Below, piece after piece: positions 6,302 to 12,611 of a DNA stretch of 21,748 nt. Source of the stretch: JALZAA01 sp035938395 (GTDB taxonomy: Bacteria; Actinomycetota; Acidimicrobiia; IMCC26256; JACDBD01); NCBI GenBank assembly GCA_035938395.1, contig DASZGY010000149.1, positions 1 through 21,748 of the forward strand. Direction: 5' to 3'. The position numbers were made by a program, and so were the translations under genes. A model generated the notes under the pieces. It was given only the letters and a program-made list of their open reading frames with translations. It was not told where the DNA came from and searched no databases. Numbering within the stretch: position 1 is the first letter of the stretch; each line of letters starts with the position of its first letter.

Positions 6302-8527
6302 GTGGCTGACCTACGTGTGAGCGCCGGGCACCGAGAGCTCCAGCGGGTCGACGTGCCGGTGGACGGCATGACGTGCGCGTCGTGCGCGAGTCGCATCGAG
6401 AAGGGGCTGGCCGGGCTCGGAGGCGTGGCCGAAGCCCACGCCAACTACGGCACCAAGCGCGCCACGGTGGTCTACGACCCACGCACGACCGGCACCGACG
6501 CCTTCGAGGCCACGATCAGCGGGCTCGGGTACTCGGTTCCCCACGACGAGAGCCCGGAGGAGCGCGATCCCGAAGCAGAGGAGTTGCGCACGCTCCGCCC
6601 CCGGCTGTACGTGGCGATCGCTCTTTCGATCCCGGTGCTGCTGATCTCGATGGTCCCGCCACTGCAGTTCGGCGGGTGGCAATGGGTGGCGTTCGCGCTC
6701 GCGACGCCGGTGATCCTCTGGGCCGGCTGGCCGTTCCACCACGCGGCGTTGGTCAACCTGCGGCACGGCACCACCACGATGGACACCCTCGTGTCGCTGG
6801 GCACGCTGGCCGCGTACGTGTGGTCGGTGGTCGCGCTCGTGTTCCTGGGCGCGGCGGAGGGCGGCGTCGCGATGGGTGGCGCCTTTGGGAGTGGCGACGC
6901 CGCGCACGTGTACTTCGAGACGGCGTCGGTGATCGTCGCGCTCCTGCTGCTCGGGCGTTTCTTCGAGGCACGGGCCAGAAGGCGGTCGAGTCAGGCGCTC
7001 CGGGCGTTGCTCGAGCTCGGCGCGAAGACGGCGCGTCTCGAGAATGGCGACGAGGTGCCGGTCGAGAGCCTCCAGGTCGGCGACCGGTTCGTGGTTCGGC
7101 CGGGGGAGAGGATCGCGACCGACGGCCGCGTCGTCGACGGGTCGTCGGCCGTCGACGTGTCGATGCTGACGGGCGAGCCGGTCCCGGTCGAGGTGAGCAA
7201 GGGCGACACGGTGTTCGGCGCGACTGTCAACAGGTCCGGCCGGCTCGTGGTCGAGGCGACCAAGGTCGGCGGGGACACCGCGCTGGCCCAGATCGCGCGG
7301 CTTGTCGAGGAGGCCCAGGGCTCGCGGGCGCCCGTGCAGCGGCTGGCCGACCGCGTCTCGTCGGTCTTCGTGCCGGTCGTGATCGTGATCGCCTTCGGCA
7401 CGCTCATGGCCTGGCTCCTCGCGGGCCAGGGCGCGAACGCAGCGTTGACCGCCGCCGTGGCGGTGCTGATCATCGCCTGCCCCTGTGCGCTCGGGCTGGC
7501 CACGCCGACGGCGATCATGGTCGGGACCGGCCGGGGCGCGCAGCTGGGCATCGTGATCAAGGGCGGCGAGGTGCTCGAGGCCACCAGGACCGTCGATACC
7601 GCCGTGCTCGACAAGACCGGCACGATCACCGAAGGCAAGATGCGCCTCGTCGAGGTGCTCGCCGCTCCCGGTGTCGATGAACGCGAGCTGCTGCGCCGGG
7701 GCGGCGCGCTCGAGGACGCCTCGGAGCATCCGATCGCCCGGGCCGTCGCCCGCGGTGCCGGGGCGCGGGGCGTGGAGCTGGTCGCTCCGTCGTCCTTCGA
7801 CAGTCTCGCCGGCTCGGGTGTGCGGGGGTCGGTCGACGGTGTCGACGTCACCGTCGGACGACGCGAGCTCGTAGGGGAGGTTCCCGACTTACTGGAACGC
7901 GCCGCCGCCGGCGCCGAAGCGGAGGGTCGCAGCGTCGTGTTCGCGGCGTGGGAAGGCGGCGTGCGCGGGGCGTTCGTCGTGGCGGACACCGTGAAGGACA
8001 CGTCGCGGACGGCGCTGGCCGAGCTGCACGAGCTCGGCCTCGAGACGGTCATGGTGACCGGCGACCAGCGAGCGGCGGCCGACGCCGTCGCGCGAGCCGT
8101 CGGCATCGATCGTGTGATCGCGGGCGTGCTCCCGGGTCAGAAGGTGGACGAGGTGCGCGACCTCCAGGAGCACGGGCGGCGCGTGGCTGTCGTCGGCGAC
8201 GGCGTCAACGACGCCCCGGCGCTGGCGCAGGCGGACCTCGGCATCGCCATCGGCACGGGCACGGACGTGGCCATCGAGGCCAGCGACCTCACGTTGGTCT
8301 CGGGCGACCTGCGCGCCGCCGCCGACGCCATCGCCTTGTCCCGCCGGACCCTCACGACCATCAAGGGCAACCTGTTCTGGGCGTTCGCGTACAACGTGGC
8401 TGCGATCCCGCTCGCCGCCGTCGGCTTGCTCAACCCGGTGGTCGCGGCGGCCGCGATGGGGTTCTCGAGCGTGTTCGTCGTGACGAACTCGCTGCGCCTG
8501 CGCGGCTTCCGCGGTTTCCGCCGCTAG
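6302..8527 (+). CDS. copA: copper-exporting P1B-type ATPase CopA
   Basis: A 741-residue P-type ATPase. In order: one N-terminal heavy-metal domain with GMTCASC (22-28); membrane helices from about 101; the actuator TGE (290-292); the CPC transport motif (393-395); the phosphorylation site DKTGT (437-441); SEHP (474-477); TGD (586-588); and GDGVNDAP (632-639). The last two helices carry YN (697-698) and MGFSS (719-723). These membrane residues mark subgroup P1B-1, which exports Cu(I) from the cytoplasm. Length is normal. The GTG start at 6302 has no ribosome site but lies 8 bases after a TATAGT box, so the mRNA is probably leaderless. Divergent csoR is the likely regulator. The TAG stop is shared with the opposite gene through the palindrome CTAG. 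Confidence 0.96.
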   Translation: MADLRVSAGHRELQRVDVPVDGMTCASCASRIEKGLAGLGGVAEAHANYGTKRATVVYDPRTTGTDAFEATISGLGYSVPHDESPEERDPEAEELRTLRPRLYVAIALSIPVLLISMVPPLQFGGWQWVAFALATPVILWAGWPFHHAALVNLRHGTTTMDTLVSLGTLAAYVWSVVALVFLGAAEGGVAMGGAFGSGDAAHVYFETASVIVALLLLGRFFEARARRRSSQALRALLELGAKTARLENGDEVPVESLQVGDRFVVRPGERIATDGRVVDGSSAVDVSMLTGEPVPVEVSKGDTVFGATVNRSGRLVVEATKVGGDTALAQIARLVEEAQGSRAPVQRLADRVSSVFVPVVIVIAFGTLMAWLLAGQGANAALTAAVAVLIIACPCALGLATPTAIMVGTGRGAQLGIVIKGGEVLEATRTVDTAVLDKTGTITEGKMRLVEVLAAPGVDERELLRRGGALEDASEHPIARAVARGAGARGVELVAPSSFDSLAGSGVRGSVDGVDVTVGRRELVGEVPDLLERAAAGAEAEGRSVVFAAWEGGVRGAFVVADTVKDTSRTALAELHELGLETVMVTGDQRAAADAVARAVGIDRVIAGVLPGQKVDEVRDLQEHGRRVAVVGDGVNDAPALAQADLGIAIGTGTDVAIEASDLTLVSGDLRAAADAIALSRRTLTTIKGNLFWAFAYNVAAIPLAAVGLLNPVVAAAAMGFSSVFVVTNSLRLRGFRGFRR

Positions 8528-9018
8528 CTGCGCTCGGCGATCCACCGGCCGAGGAGCTCGGCCTCGGCGTTGGCGTGGTCCTCCAGTCCCTCGACGATCG
8601 CCCGTTCGACTCGGCCGCCGACGAGCGGGACGTGCACGGTGAGGTCGCCGGTCACAAGGCGTCGGGTGCTGTCGCCCAACGCTTCGAGCGTCACGTCGTA
8701 CGCCGCCTTCAGCCGGTCCGCGTAGTTGTCGGGCAGGATGCGGTGACGGCTCGTGTGCGATGTCAGGTCGTAGGTGGCGTCGTCGACCCATGTGAGCTTG
8801 GCCGGGTCGACCACGTGGGTGACGGCACCCGAGAGCGGCGCCGTGAAGCGGTACCGGATCCGCTGGTGGGCGCGGTCGCCGTCCCGCTCGTTCTCGAGCA
8901 GCTCGGGCGCGCCGAGCTTCGGGAGATCGGCGGTGGCGGCGACGAAGTCGCGGTCCAGCAGCGCAGCCTCCACCGCGGCCAGCGGAGCCGGGATGCGTTG
9001 CTCGATGCGGAAGTTCAC
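8524..9018 (-). CDS. DUF2505 family protein (SRPBCC/START-like fold)
   Basis: A 164-residue protein beginning MNFRIEQRIPAPLAAVEAALLD, the typical opening of SRPBCC proteins, where a strand is followed by a pair of helices. The rest alternates long strands (RIRYRFTAPL, YDVTLEALGDSTRRLVTGDLTVHVPLVGGRVE) and ends in a long amphipathic helix (AIVEGLEDHANAEAELLGRWIAERS) that would cap a ligand pocket. This matches DUF2505, a family frequent in actinobacteria and of unknown ligand. It converges on copA with a 4-bp stop overlap (8524-8527) and is divergent from metF with 54 bp between starts. No strong ribosome site was found before ATG 9018. No functional link to copper is implied by the overlap. 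Confidence 0.85.
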   Translation of the reverse strand: MNFRIEQRIPAPLAAVEAALLDRDFVAATADLPKLGAPELLENERDGDRAHQRIRYRFTAPLSGAVTHVVDPAKLTWVDDATYDLTSHTSRHRILPDNYADRLKAAYDVTLEALGDSTRRLVTGDLTVHVPLVGGRVERAIVEGLEDHANAEAELLGRWIAERS

Positions 9019-9057
9019 GACGGGCCCATCTCGTTCGCCTGCACTACACCAGCCCCC

Positions 9058-9063
9058 TACGCT
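9058..9063 (+). promoter_or_regulatory. -10 box (TACGCT) for a leaderless metF mRNA
   Basis: TACGCT lies 9 bases before the metF ATG at 9073, and no ribosome site occurs in the gap. The same hexamer, 7 bases before the start, is seen upstream of tadA. This placement puts the transcription start at or next to the start codon. Confidence 0.5.
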
Positions 9064-9072
9064 CTGGCGCCA

Positions 9073-9939
9073 ATGGCAAAGATCAGCGACATCCTGCGGC
9101 GGGGCTTGAGCTTCTCGTTCGAGTTCTTCCCTCCTCGCACGCCCGAGATGGAAGAGACGCTACGCACCACGCTCGTCGAGCTCGAGACCCTGGCCCCCTC
9201 CTACGTGTCGGTCACCTACGGCGCCGGCGGCACCACGCGCGAGCGGACGCACGACATCGTCGTCGACATCCTCCGGACCACGACGATGACGGCGATGGCG
9301 CACCTCACCTGCGCCGCCCACACGCGCGCCGAGCTCGTCGAGATCATCACCCGCTATCGCGACGCCGGGATCGAGAACGTCCTGTGCCTCGGCGGCGACC
9401 CGCCCGCCGACCTCGATCTCCCGCCCGGAGAGCTGGCCTACGCCGTGGAGCTGGTCGAGCTCGTGCGCGACATCGGCGACTTCTCGATCGGCGTCGCCGC
9501 CCACCCCGAGCCGCATCCGAAGTCGCCCTCTCGTGAGAGCGACCGCTACTGGACGGCGCGCAAGCTGGAGAAGGCCGATTTCGCCATCACGCAGTTCTTC
9601 TTCGAAGCCGAGCACTACTTCGATCTCGTCGCCGGCCTCCGCGCCAACGGCGTCGACAAGCCCGTGCTCCCCGGGATCATGCCGGCCACCAACCTGCGCT
9701 CGATCACGCGCATGGCCGAGCTCCAAGGCTCGGAGTTCCCGAAGTGGCTCGCCGACAAGCTCTACGCCGTCGGCGACGACAAGGAGGCGGTGCGCGAGGT
9801 CGGGATCGCCGAGGCGACGAAGCTGTGTCAGGGGCTGCTCGACGGTGGCGCGCCCGGCCTGCACTTCTACACGCTGAACCGATCGACCGCGACGCGGGAG
9901 ATCTTCAGCCGCCTCGGTCTGCGCGAAGGCGTCGGCTGA
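9073..9939 (+). CDS. metF: 5,10-methylenetetrahydrofolate reductase
   Basis: A 288-residue FAD enzyme of the MetF family, close to the usual bacterial length of about 290. It reduces methylene-THF to methyl-THF, the methyl donor for methionine synthesis. Seen: SFSFEFFPPRT with the catalytic glutamate E17, YVSVTYGAGGT, AHLTCAAH, NVLCLGGDPP, ADFAITQFFFEAEHYFDLV and the late PGIMPATNL motif. The open frame runs much further upstream, but that part is the shadow of copA. ATG 9073 gives the canonical N-terminus and follows a TACGCT -10 by 9 bases, so the message is probably leaderless. No methionine-synthase gene is nearby. The gene ends 41 bp before the convergent repeat-containing membrane protein, with a GC-rich hairpin between them. 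Confidence 0.95.
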   Translation: MAKISDILRRGLSFSFEFFPPRTPEMEETLRTTLVELETLAPSYVSVTYGAGGTTRERTHDIVVDILRTTTMTAMAHLTCAAHTRAELVEIITRYRDAGIENVLCLGGDPPADLDLPPGELAYAVELVELVRDIGDFSIGVAAHPEPHPKSPSRESDRYWTARKLEKADFAITQFFFEAEHYFDLVAGLRANGVDKPVLPGIMPATNLRSITRMAELQGSEFPKWLADKLYAVGDDKEAVREVGIAEATKLCQGLLDGGAPGLHFYTLNRSTATREIFSRLGLREGVG

Positions 9940-9953
9940 TTCGAGCCTGACCG

Positions 9954-9974
9954 GCGCGCGCTACTGACGCGCGC
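9954..9974. terminator. GC hairpin between metF and the convergent gene
   Basis: GCGCGCG (9954-9960) pairs perfectly with CGCGCGC (9968-9974) across a 7-base loop, in the 40-bp gap between two convergent stop codons. There is no U-tract on either strand, so it would be a non-canonical or Rho-assisted terminator. Confidence 0.4.
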
Positions 9975-9979
9975 TCAGC

Positions 9980-10897
9980 TCAGCGCCCCGCCGCCCGCCA
10001 CGTGATCGGCTTCGGTCCGTTGTGGCGCCTCGAAGGCCCGCTCCTCCGCGGTCCCGTGCGGCCGTCGCGGATGATCCGCGAGCTCGACCCGTCCGTCGCC
10101 GGCCGATCGTGCCCGCCGACGTCGATCGAGGAACGCCGTTCGTTTGCGTTCGCGCGTTCGTAGCCACCGCGTACGTGGGCGAGGGCGTCTTCGAGCCCGT
10201 CCCACTGCGTCGAACCCCCCGAGGTCAGTGTCGCCTCGACCGCGTCGGCGATGGCGCGCAGGGCGACCACGAAGATGATGACCTGCGACTCGGCGGGAGC
10301 GCGCCACACGACCGGGCGGTCGTCTTCGAACCGCGCCGGCGCCGCGCTGCTCGCGACCGGCTCGGGCTCGAGCATCGGCGCCGGCTCCGGGTCGAGCATC
10401 GGCGCCGGCTCGGCGACGAACGTCTCGCCCACCTCCGGGTCGAGCATCGGCGCCGGCTCGGCGACGAAGGTCTCTTCCGGCCCGAGGACGAACGTGTCGT
10501 CCGGCTCTGCACGGAACGTCTCGTCCGGCTCGGCGACGAACGTCTCGTCCGGCTCGTAGGTGATCTGCGTGGCCGGCTCGTCGTCGAGATGCGGGGTGTC
10601 CTCCGCGTCGCTCGCTTCTGTCGAATGGCTCCAGCTCACGAACGCGTTCAGTCCGGTCAGCGTCGCGTACGGATCCGACCGGTCGACGTTCACGCCCTCC
10701 TCGACGAGGGCCTCCATGTCGATCGATGACCAGGGGGCCGGTCCGACCACCGGATCGTGCTTCTCGCCACGCGCCTCGGCGAAGGCGTGGTTGATGTCGT
10801 CCTGATCACGACGACCTTGTTTGACCACCCCGACGGCCAGCACACCGCCGGCGACGAGGAGCCCGAAAATCCCTCCCAGCAGGATCGCGAGAACCAT
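9980..10897 (-). CDS. membrane-anchored protein with acidic [D/E]-[D/E/G]-[E/D]-T-F repeats, function unknown
   Basis: A 305-residue protein. Residues 2-25 form one membrane helix with few charges (LAILLGGIFGLLVAGGVLAVGVV), followed by a basic KQGRR, so the body is probably cytoplasmic. Residues 115-180 hold an 8-residue repeat: EPDETFVA, EPDETFRA, EPDDTFVL, GPEETFVA, then EPAPMLDP units around EVGETFVA. A hydrophobic patch (QVIIFVVALRAIADAVEATL, 205-224) and a basic, serine-rich tail follow. The threonine in each ETF lies behind acidic residues, a context resembling substrates of actinobacterial Ser/Thr kinases, but that is inference. ATG 10897 has GGAGG eight bases upstream. It lies about 90 bp downstream of tRNA-Ser(CGA) on the same strand. 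No family was recognised. Confidence 0.75.
   Translation of the reverse strand: MVLAILLGGIFGLLVAGGVLAVGVVKQGRRDQDDINHAFAEARGEKHDPVVGPAPWSSIDMEALVEEGVNVDRSDPYATLTGLNAFVSWSHSTEASDAEDTPHLDDEPATQITYEPDETFVAEPDETFRAEPDDTFVLGPEETFVAEPAPMLDPEVGETFVAEPAPMLDPEPAPMLEPEPVASSAAPARFEDDRPVVWRAPAESQVIIFVVALRAIADAVEATLTSGGSTQWDGLEDALAHVRGGYERANANERRSSIDVGGHDRPATDGSSSRIIRDGRTGPRRSGPSRRHNGPKPITWRAAGR
10358..10555 (-). repeat. 24-bp-period in-frame repeat array
   Basis: The DNA encoding residues 115-180 is a degenerate array of 24-bp units (8 codons). One 20-base unit beginning TCGAGCATCGGC on the plus strand is exact at 10368, 10392 and 10440. Spacing is in multiples of 24, so the reading frame survives gain or loss of units. 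Confidence 0.8.
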
Positions 10898-10987
10898 GAG
10901 TCATCCCTCCGTCTGGACGCTCTCGGGGGCACATCATTGTTGGTTTTTCGGCCCAGGTCGAAAGGAGGAACCTGTGGGCCCGGTCGG

Positions 10988-11075
10988 TGGCGGAGGGAGT
11001 GGGATTTGAACCCACGGTGCCCGGAGGCACAATGGTTTTCGAGACCATCCGATTCGGCCGCTCTCGCATCCCTCC
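10988..11075 (-). tRNA. tRNA-Ser (anticodon CGA)
   Basis: The minus strand folds as a class II tRNA. The acceptor is GGAGGGA/TCCCTCC with discriminator G, and the D arm is GCGAGAGCGGCCGAATCGG. The anticodon stem encloses loop CTCGAAA (anticodon CGA, reading UCG), followed by a long variable arm and a T arm GTGGGTTCAAATCCCAC. CCA is encoded (rc of 10988-10990). The first 28 bases are identical to those of tRNA-Ser(GGA) at 12211-12295. Confidence 0.96.
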
Positions 11076-11083
11076 GGCGAGGA

Positions 11084-11089
11084 AGTGTA
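11084..11089 (-). promoter_or_regulatory. -10 box (TACACT) for tRNA-Ser(CGA)
   Basis: TACACT on the minus strand ends 8 bases before the mature 5' end of the tRNA. It fits TAnnnT and suggests that transcription starts at or near the mature end. The -35 region is poor. Confidence 0.4.
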
Positions 11090-11127
11090 ACGAGATGCCC
11101 CTTGCGGCCACCCCGAGAGGAGACGCC

Positions 11128-11703
11128 ATGGTGCCGGCATCCGAGACCCCGCGCTGGCGGGGCGTCAACCATCTCGCCCTCGTGACGCCGGATATGGACG
11201 CCACCGTGCGGTTCTATGCCGGGGTGCTCGGCATGCGGGTCGTGGCGACGACGAGGGCGGGACCGATGCGCCACTACTTCTTCGAGATCGGCCCCGAGAA
11301 CACGGTCGCGTTCTTCGAGATCGACGGGATCGGGACGTTCGCCAAGCCGGCGGGCGCCCCGCCCTCCCAGACGATCCAGTTCGATCACCTGTCCTTCAAC
11401 CTGCCCGACGAACGGGGGCTGCTCGACCTGCGCCAGCGGCTGCTCGACGCCGGGTGCGAGTGCACCGAGGTCGTCGACCACGGGTTCGTGCGGTCCGTGT
11501 ACTTCACGGATCCGAACGGCATCGCGCTCGAGGCGTCGTGGTGGGCGATCGACGCCACCGGCCGCCCCGCCGACTACGCGGACGAGCGCGTCTTCGCGGA
11601 CCCCGAGCCCGTTGCGGCGATCGACGAGCTGCGCCGCCACGGTCAGGTGCTCGAGGCGCCGGTGACGCGACTCACCAGCGAGGAGATCGTCGACCCGGTC
11701 TGA
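11128..11703 (+). CDS. VOC-superfamily (glyoxalase/dioxygenase-like) protein
   Basis: A 191-residue protein with two beta-alpha-beta-beta-beta modules. Likely metal ligands are H15 in VNHLALVT, the histidine in QFDHLSFNLP, and the glutamate in YFTDPNGIALEASWW, the His/His/Glu pattern of vicinal-oxygen-chelate enzymes. DMDATVRFYAGVLGMRVV is the typical first helix-strand. The family covers glyoxalases, dioxygenases and resistance proteins, so the reaction cannot be named. The open frame extends upstream across tRNA-Ser(CGA), giving a spurious GVGFEPT N-terminus. ATG 11128 is chosen because AGGAG lies six to seven bases before it and the VOC fold starts soon after. An ATG at 11095 is the alternative. 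It converges on tadA with 19 bp between stops. Confidence 0.86.
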   Translation: MVPASETPRWRGVNHLALVTPDMDATVRFYAGVLGMRVVATTRAGPMRHYFFEIGPENTVAFFEIDGIGTFAKPAGAPPSQTIQFDHLSFNLPDERGLLDLRQRLLDAGCECTEVVDHGFVRSVYFTDPNGIALEASWWAIDATGRPADYADERVFADPEPVAAIDELRRHGQVLEAPVTRLTSEEIVDPV

Positions 11704-11722
11704 CGGCTCGCGCCGCCGCCCG

Positions 11723-12184
11723 TCAACGGCGGTCGGCGAAGAACGCGGTCAGGAGCGCCGCGCACTCGTCGGCACGGACGCCGTCGACGACGGTCGCCTC
11801 GTGGTTGAGACGAGGATCGGCAGCCAGGTTGTAGAGACTGCCGAGCGCGCCGGCCTTCGGGTCGGCGGCGCCGAACGCGACGAGCCCGAGTCGCGCCGCA
11901 ACGACTGCGCCCGCGCACATCGGGCACGGTTCGAGCGTGACGACGAGCGCGAACCCGTCGAGCCGCCACGAACCGGCGCGGCGGGAGGCGTCACGAAGAG
12001 CGAGGATCTCGGCGTGCGCGGTCGGGTCCGTGTCCTGCTCGCGTTGGTTGTGCCGGTGGGCTACGACCTCGCCGGTGTCCGCGCGTGCGACGACCGCGCC
12101 GATCGGGACGTCGCCGTGTTCGACGGCCGCTCGCGCTTCCTCGAGCGCGACACCCATCAGCCCGTCGAGCTGCACGCGGTCCAC
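11723..12184 (-). CDS. tadA: tRNA-specific adenosine deaminase TadA
   Basis: A 153-residue zinc deaminase that converts A34 to inosine in tRNA-Arg(ACG). Seen: HAE (57-59), whose histidine binds zinc and whose glutamate shuttles protons, and PCPMC (86-90) with the two zinc cysteines. Other family segments are DVPIGAVV, TDPTAHAEILALRDA, FGAADPKAGALGSLYNL and the C-terminal ECAALLTAFFADRR. The frame extends upstream through tRNA-Ser(GGA), which is an artefact. Start choice: GTG 12184 lies 7 bases after a TACGCT -10 and gives an N-terminus that aligns with mycobacterial TadA; GTG 12175 and ATG 12157 are alternatives. It sits 26 bp downstream of tRNA-Ser(GGA) on the same strand, so read-through from the SRP RNA/tRNA unit is also possible. 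Confidence 0.94.
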   Translation of the reverse strand: MDRVQLDGLMGVALEEARAAVEHGDVPIGAVVARADTGEVVAHRHNQREQDTDPTAHAEILALRDASRRAGSWRLDGFALVVTLEPCPMCAGAVVAARLGLVAFGAADPKAGALGSLYNLAADPRLNHEATVVDGVRADECAALLTAFFADRR

Positions 12185-12191
12185 GCCCGGC

Positions 12192-12197
12192 AGCGTA
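12192..12197 (-). promoter_or_regulatory. -10 box (TACGCT) for a leaderless tadA mRNA
   Basis: Minus-strand TACGCT, 7 bases before GTG 12184, is identical to the metF -10. Any -35 would fall inside the 3' end of the tRNA-Ser(GGA) gene. Confidence 0.45.
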
Positions 12198-12210
12198 CGA
12201 GCCGTCTCGG

Positions 12211-12295
12211 CGGAGGGAGTGGGATTCGAACCCACGGTGAGTTGCCCCACACACGCTTTCCAAGCGTGCCGATTCGGCCGCTCTCGCATCCCTCC
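12211..12295 (-). tRNA. tRNA-Ser (anticodon GGA)
   Basis: A class II tRNA on the minus strand. The acceptor is GGAGGGA/TCCCTCC with discriminator G. The anticodon stem CACGC/GCGTG encloses loop TTGGAAA (anticodon GGA, reading UCC/UCU). The long variable arm is GTGTGGGGCAACTCAC-like, and the T arm is GTGGGTTCGAATCCCAC. The base triplet after the discriminator is CCG, so CCA is not encoded, unlike the CGA isoacceptor nearby. It begins 16 bases after the SRP RNA 3' end, and no promoter could be placed in that gap, so the two are probably cut from one transcript. Confidence 0.96.
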
Positions 12296-12311
12296 GGATA
12301 TGTAGAGACGG

Positions 12312-12579
12312 ACCGTGCACCCGCCGTCGACCCCGTCGCCGCGCGGTGCACTTGCTCGCGGTGGCTCGGGTCAGGTGTACCTGCGGCACACGGGAGGGCT
12401 CGCTGAGAGCTGCTTCCTTCCGGACCTGACTCGGTTCGCGAGATCCCGTTGCGCAGGACCCGACCCTCAACGTCACCGCGGGCCGCTGCCGTGCGGCGGC
12501 CCGGGCCTCGGGCGGGAATTCAGCCCCCCGTACGTGGATTGGGGGTACAGGGCACCACGGGCTCCCCGCCTAGCACGGT
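12312..12579 (-). ncRNA. ffs: signal recognition particle RNA, long form with Alu domain
   Basis: The minus strand contains the universal domain-IV core GTCAGGTCCGGAAGGAAGCAGC (rc of 12409-12430), flanked by GGGTCCTGCGCAACGGGA-like and CGCAGG arms that pair. Unlike the 4.5S form, sequence similar to Bacillus subtilis scRNA continues upstream. GTGCTAGGCGGGGAG, GTGGTGCCCTGTAC, CCCCCAATCCACG, GGGCTGAATTCCCG and CCCGAGG make up the Alu domain, with its TGT turn near 12547-12549. The 5' ACCGTGC (from 12579) pairs with the 3' GCACGGT (to 12312), closing the molecule at about 268 nt, close to the 271 nt of B. subtilis. It binds Ffh and targets nascent membrane proteins; the Alu part is thought to act in translational pausing. 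Exact ends are inferred from the closing helix. Confidence 0.93.
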
Positions 12580-12589
12580 CCGCGACGCG

Positions 12590-12595
12590 AGGGTA
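12590..12595 (-). promoter_or_regulatory. candidate -10 (TACCCT) for the SRP RNA transcript
   Basis: Minus-strand TACCCT lies 10 bases before the closing helix of the SRP RNA. A CTGACA hexamer overlaps the stop of the flavoenzyme gene (12610-12615), but the spacer is only 14 bases, so the -35 is doubtful. The window otherwise holds only 32 bp between that gene and the RNA. Confidence 0.3.
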
Positions 12596-12611
12596 GCAAC
12601 CGCCTTTGGTG

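Noticed and set aside
10946..10980. Hairpin between tRNA-Ser(CGA) and the repeat protein as an intrinsic terminator
   Set aside because: GGCCC-AGGT/ACCTGGGCC pairs only with a bulge and is followed on the minus strand by an A-run, not a U-run.
10987..11127. N-terminal extension GVGFEPT... of the VOC protein
   Set aside because: This is the familiar false translation of the antisense of tRNA-Ser(CGA); the start with a ribosome site is at 11128.
12185..12289. N-terminal extension of TadA through the tRNA-Ser gene
   Set aside because: The extra residues are the sense strand of tRNA-Ser(GGA) read as protein; TadA homologues begin near 12184.
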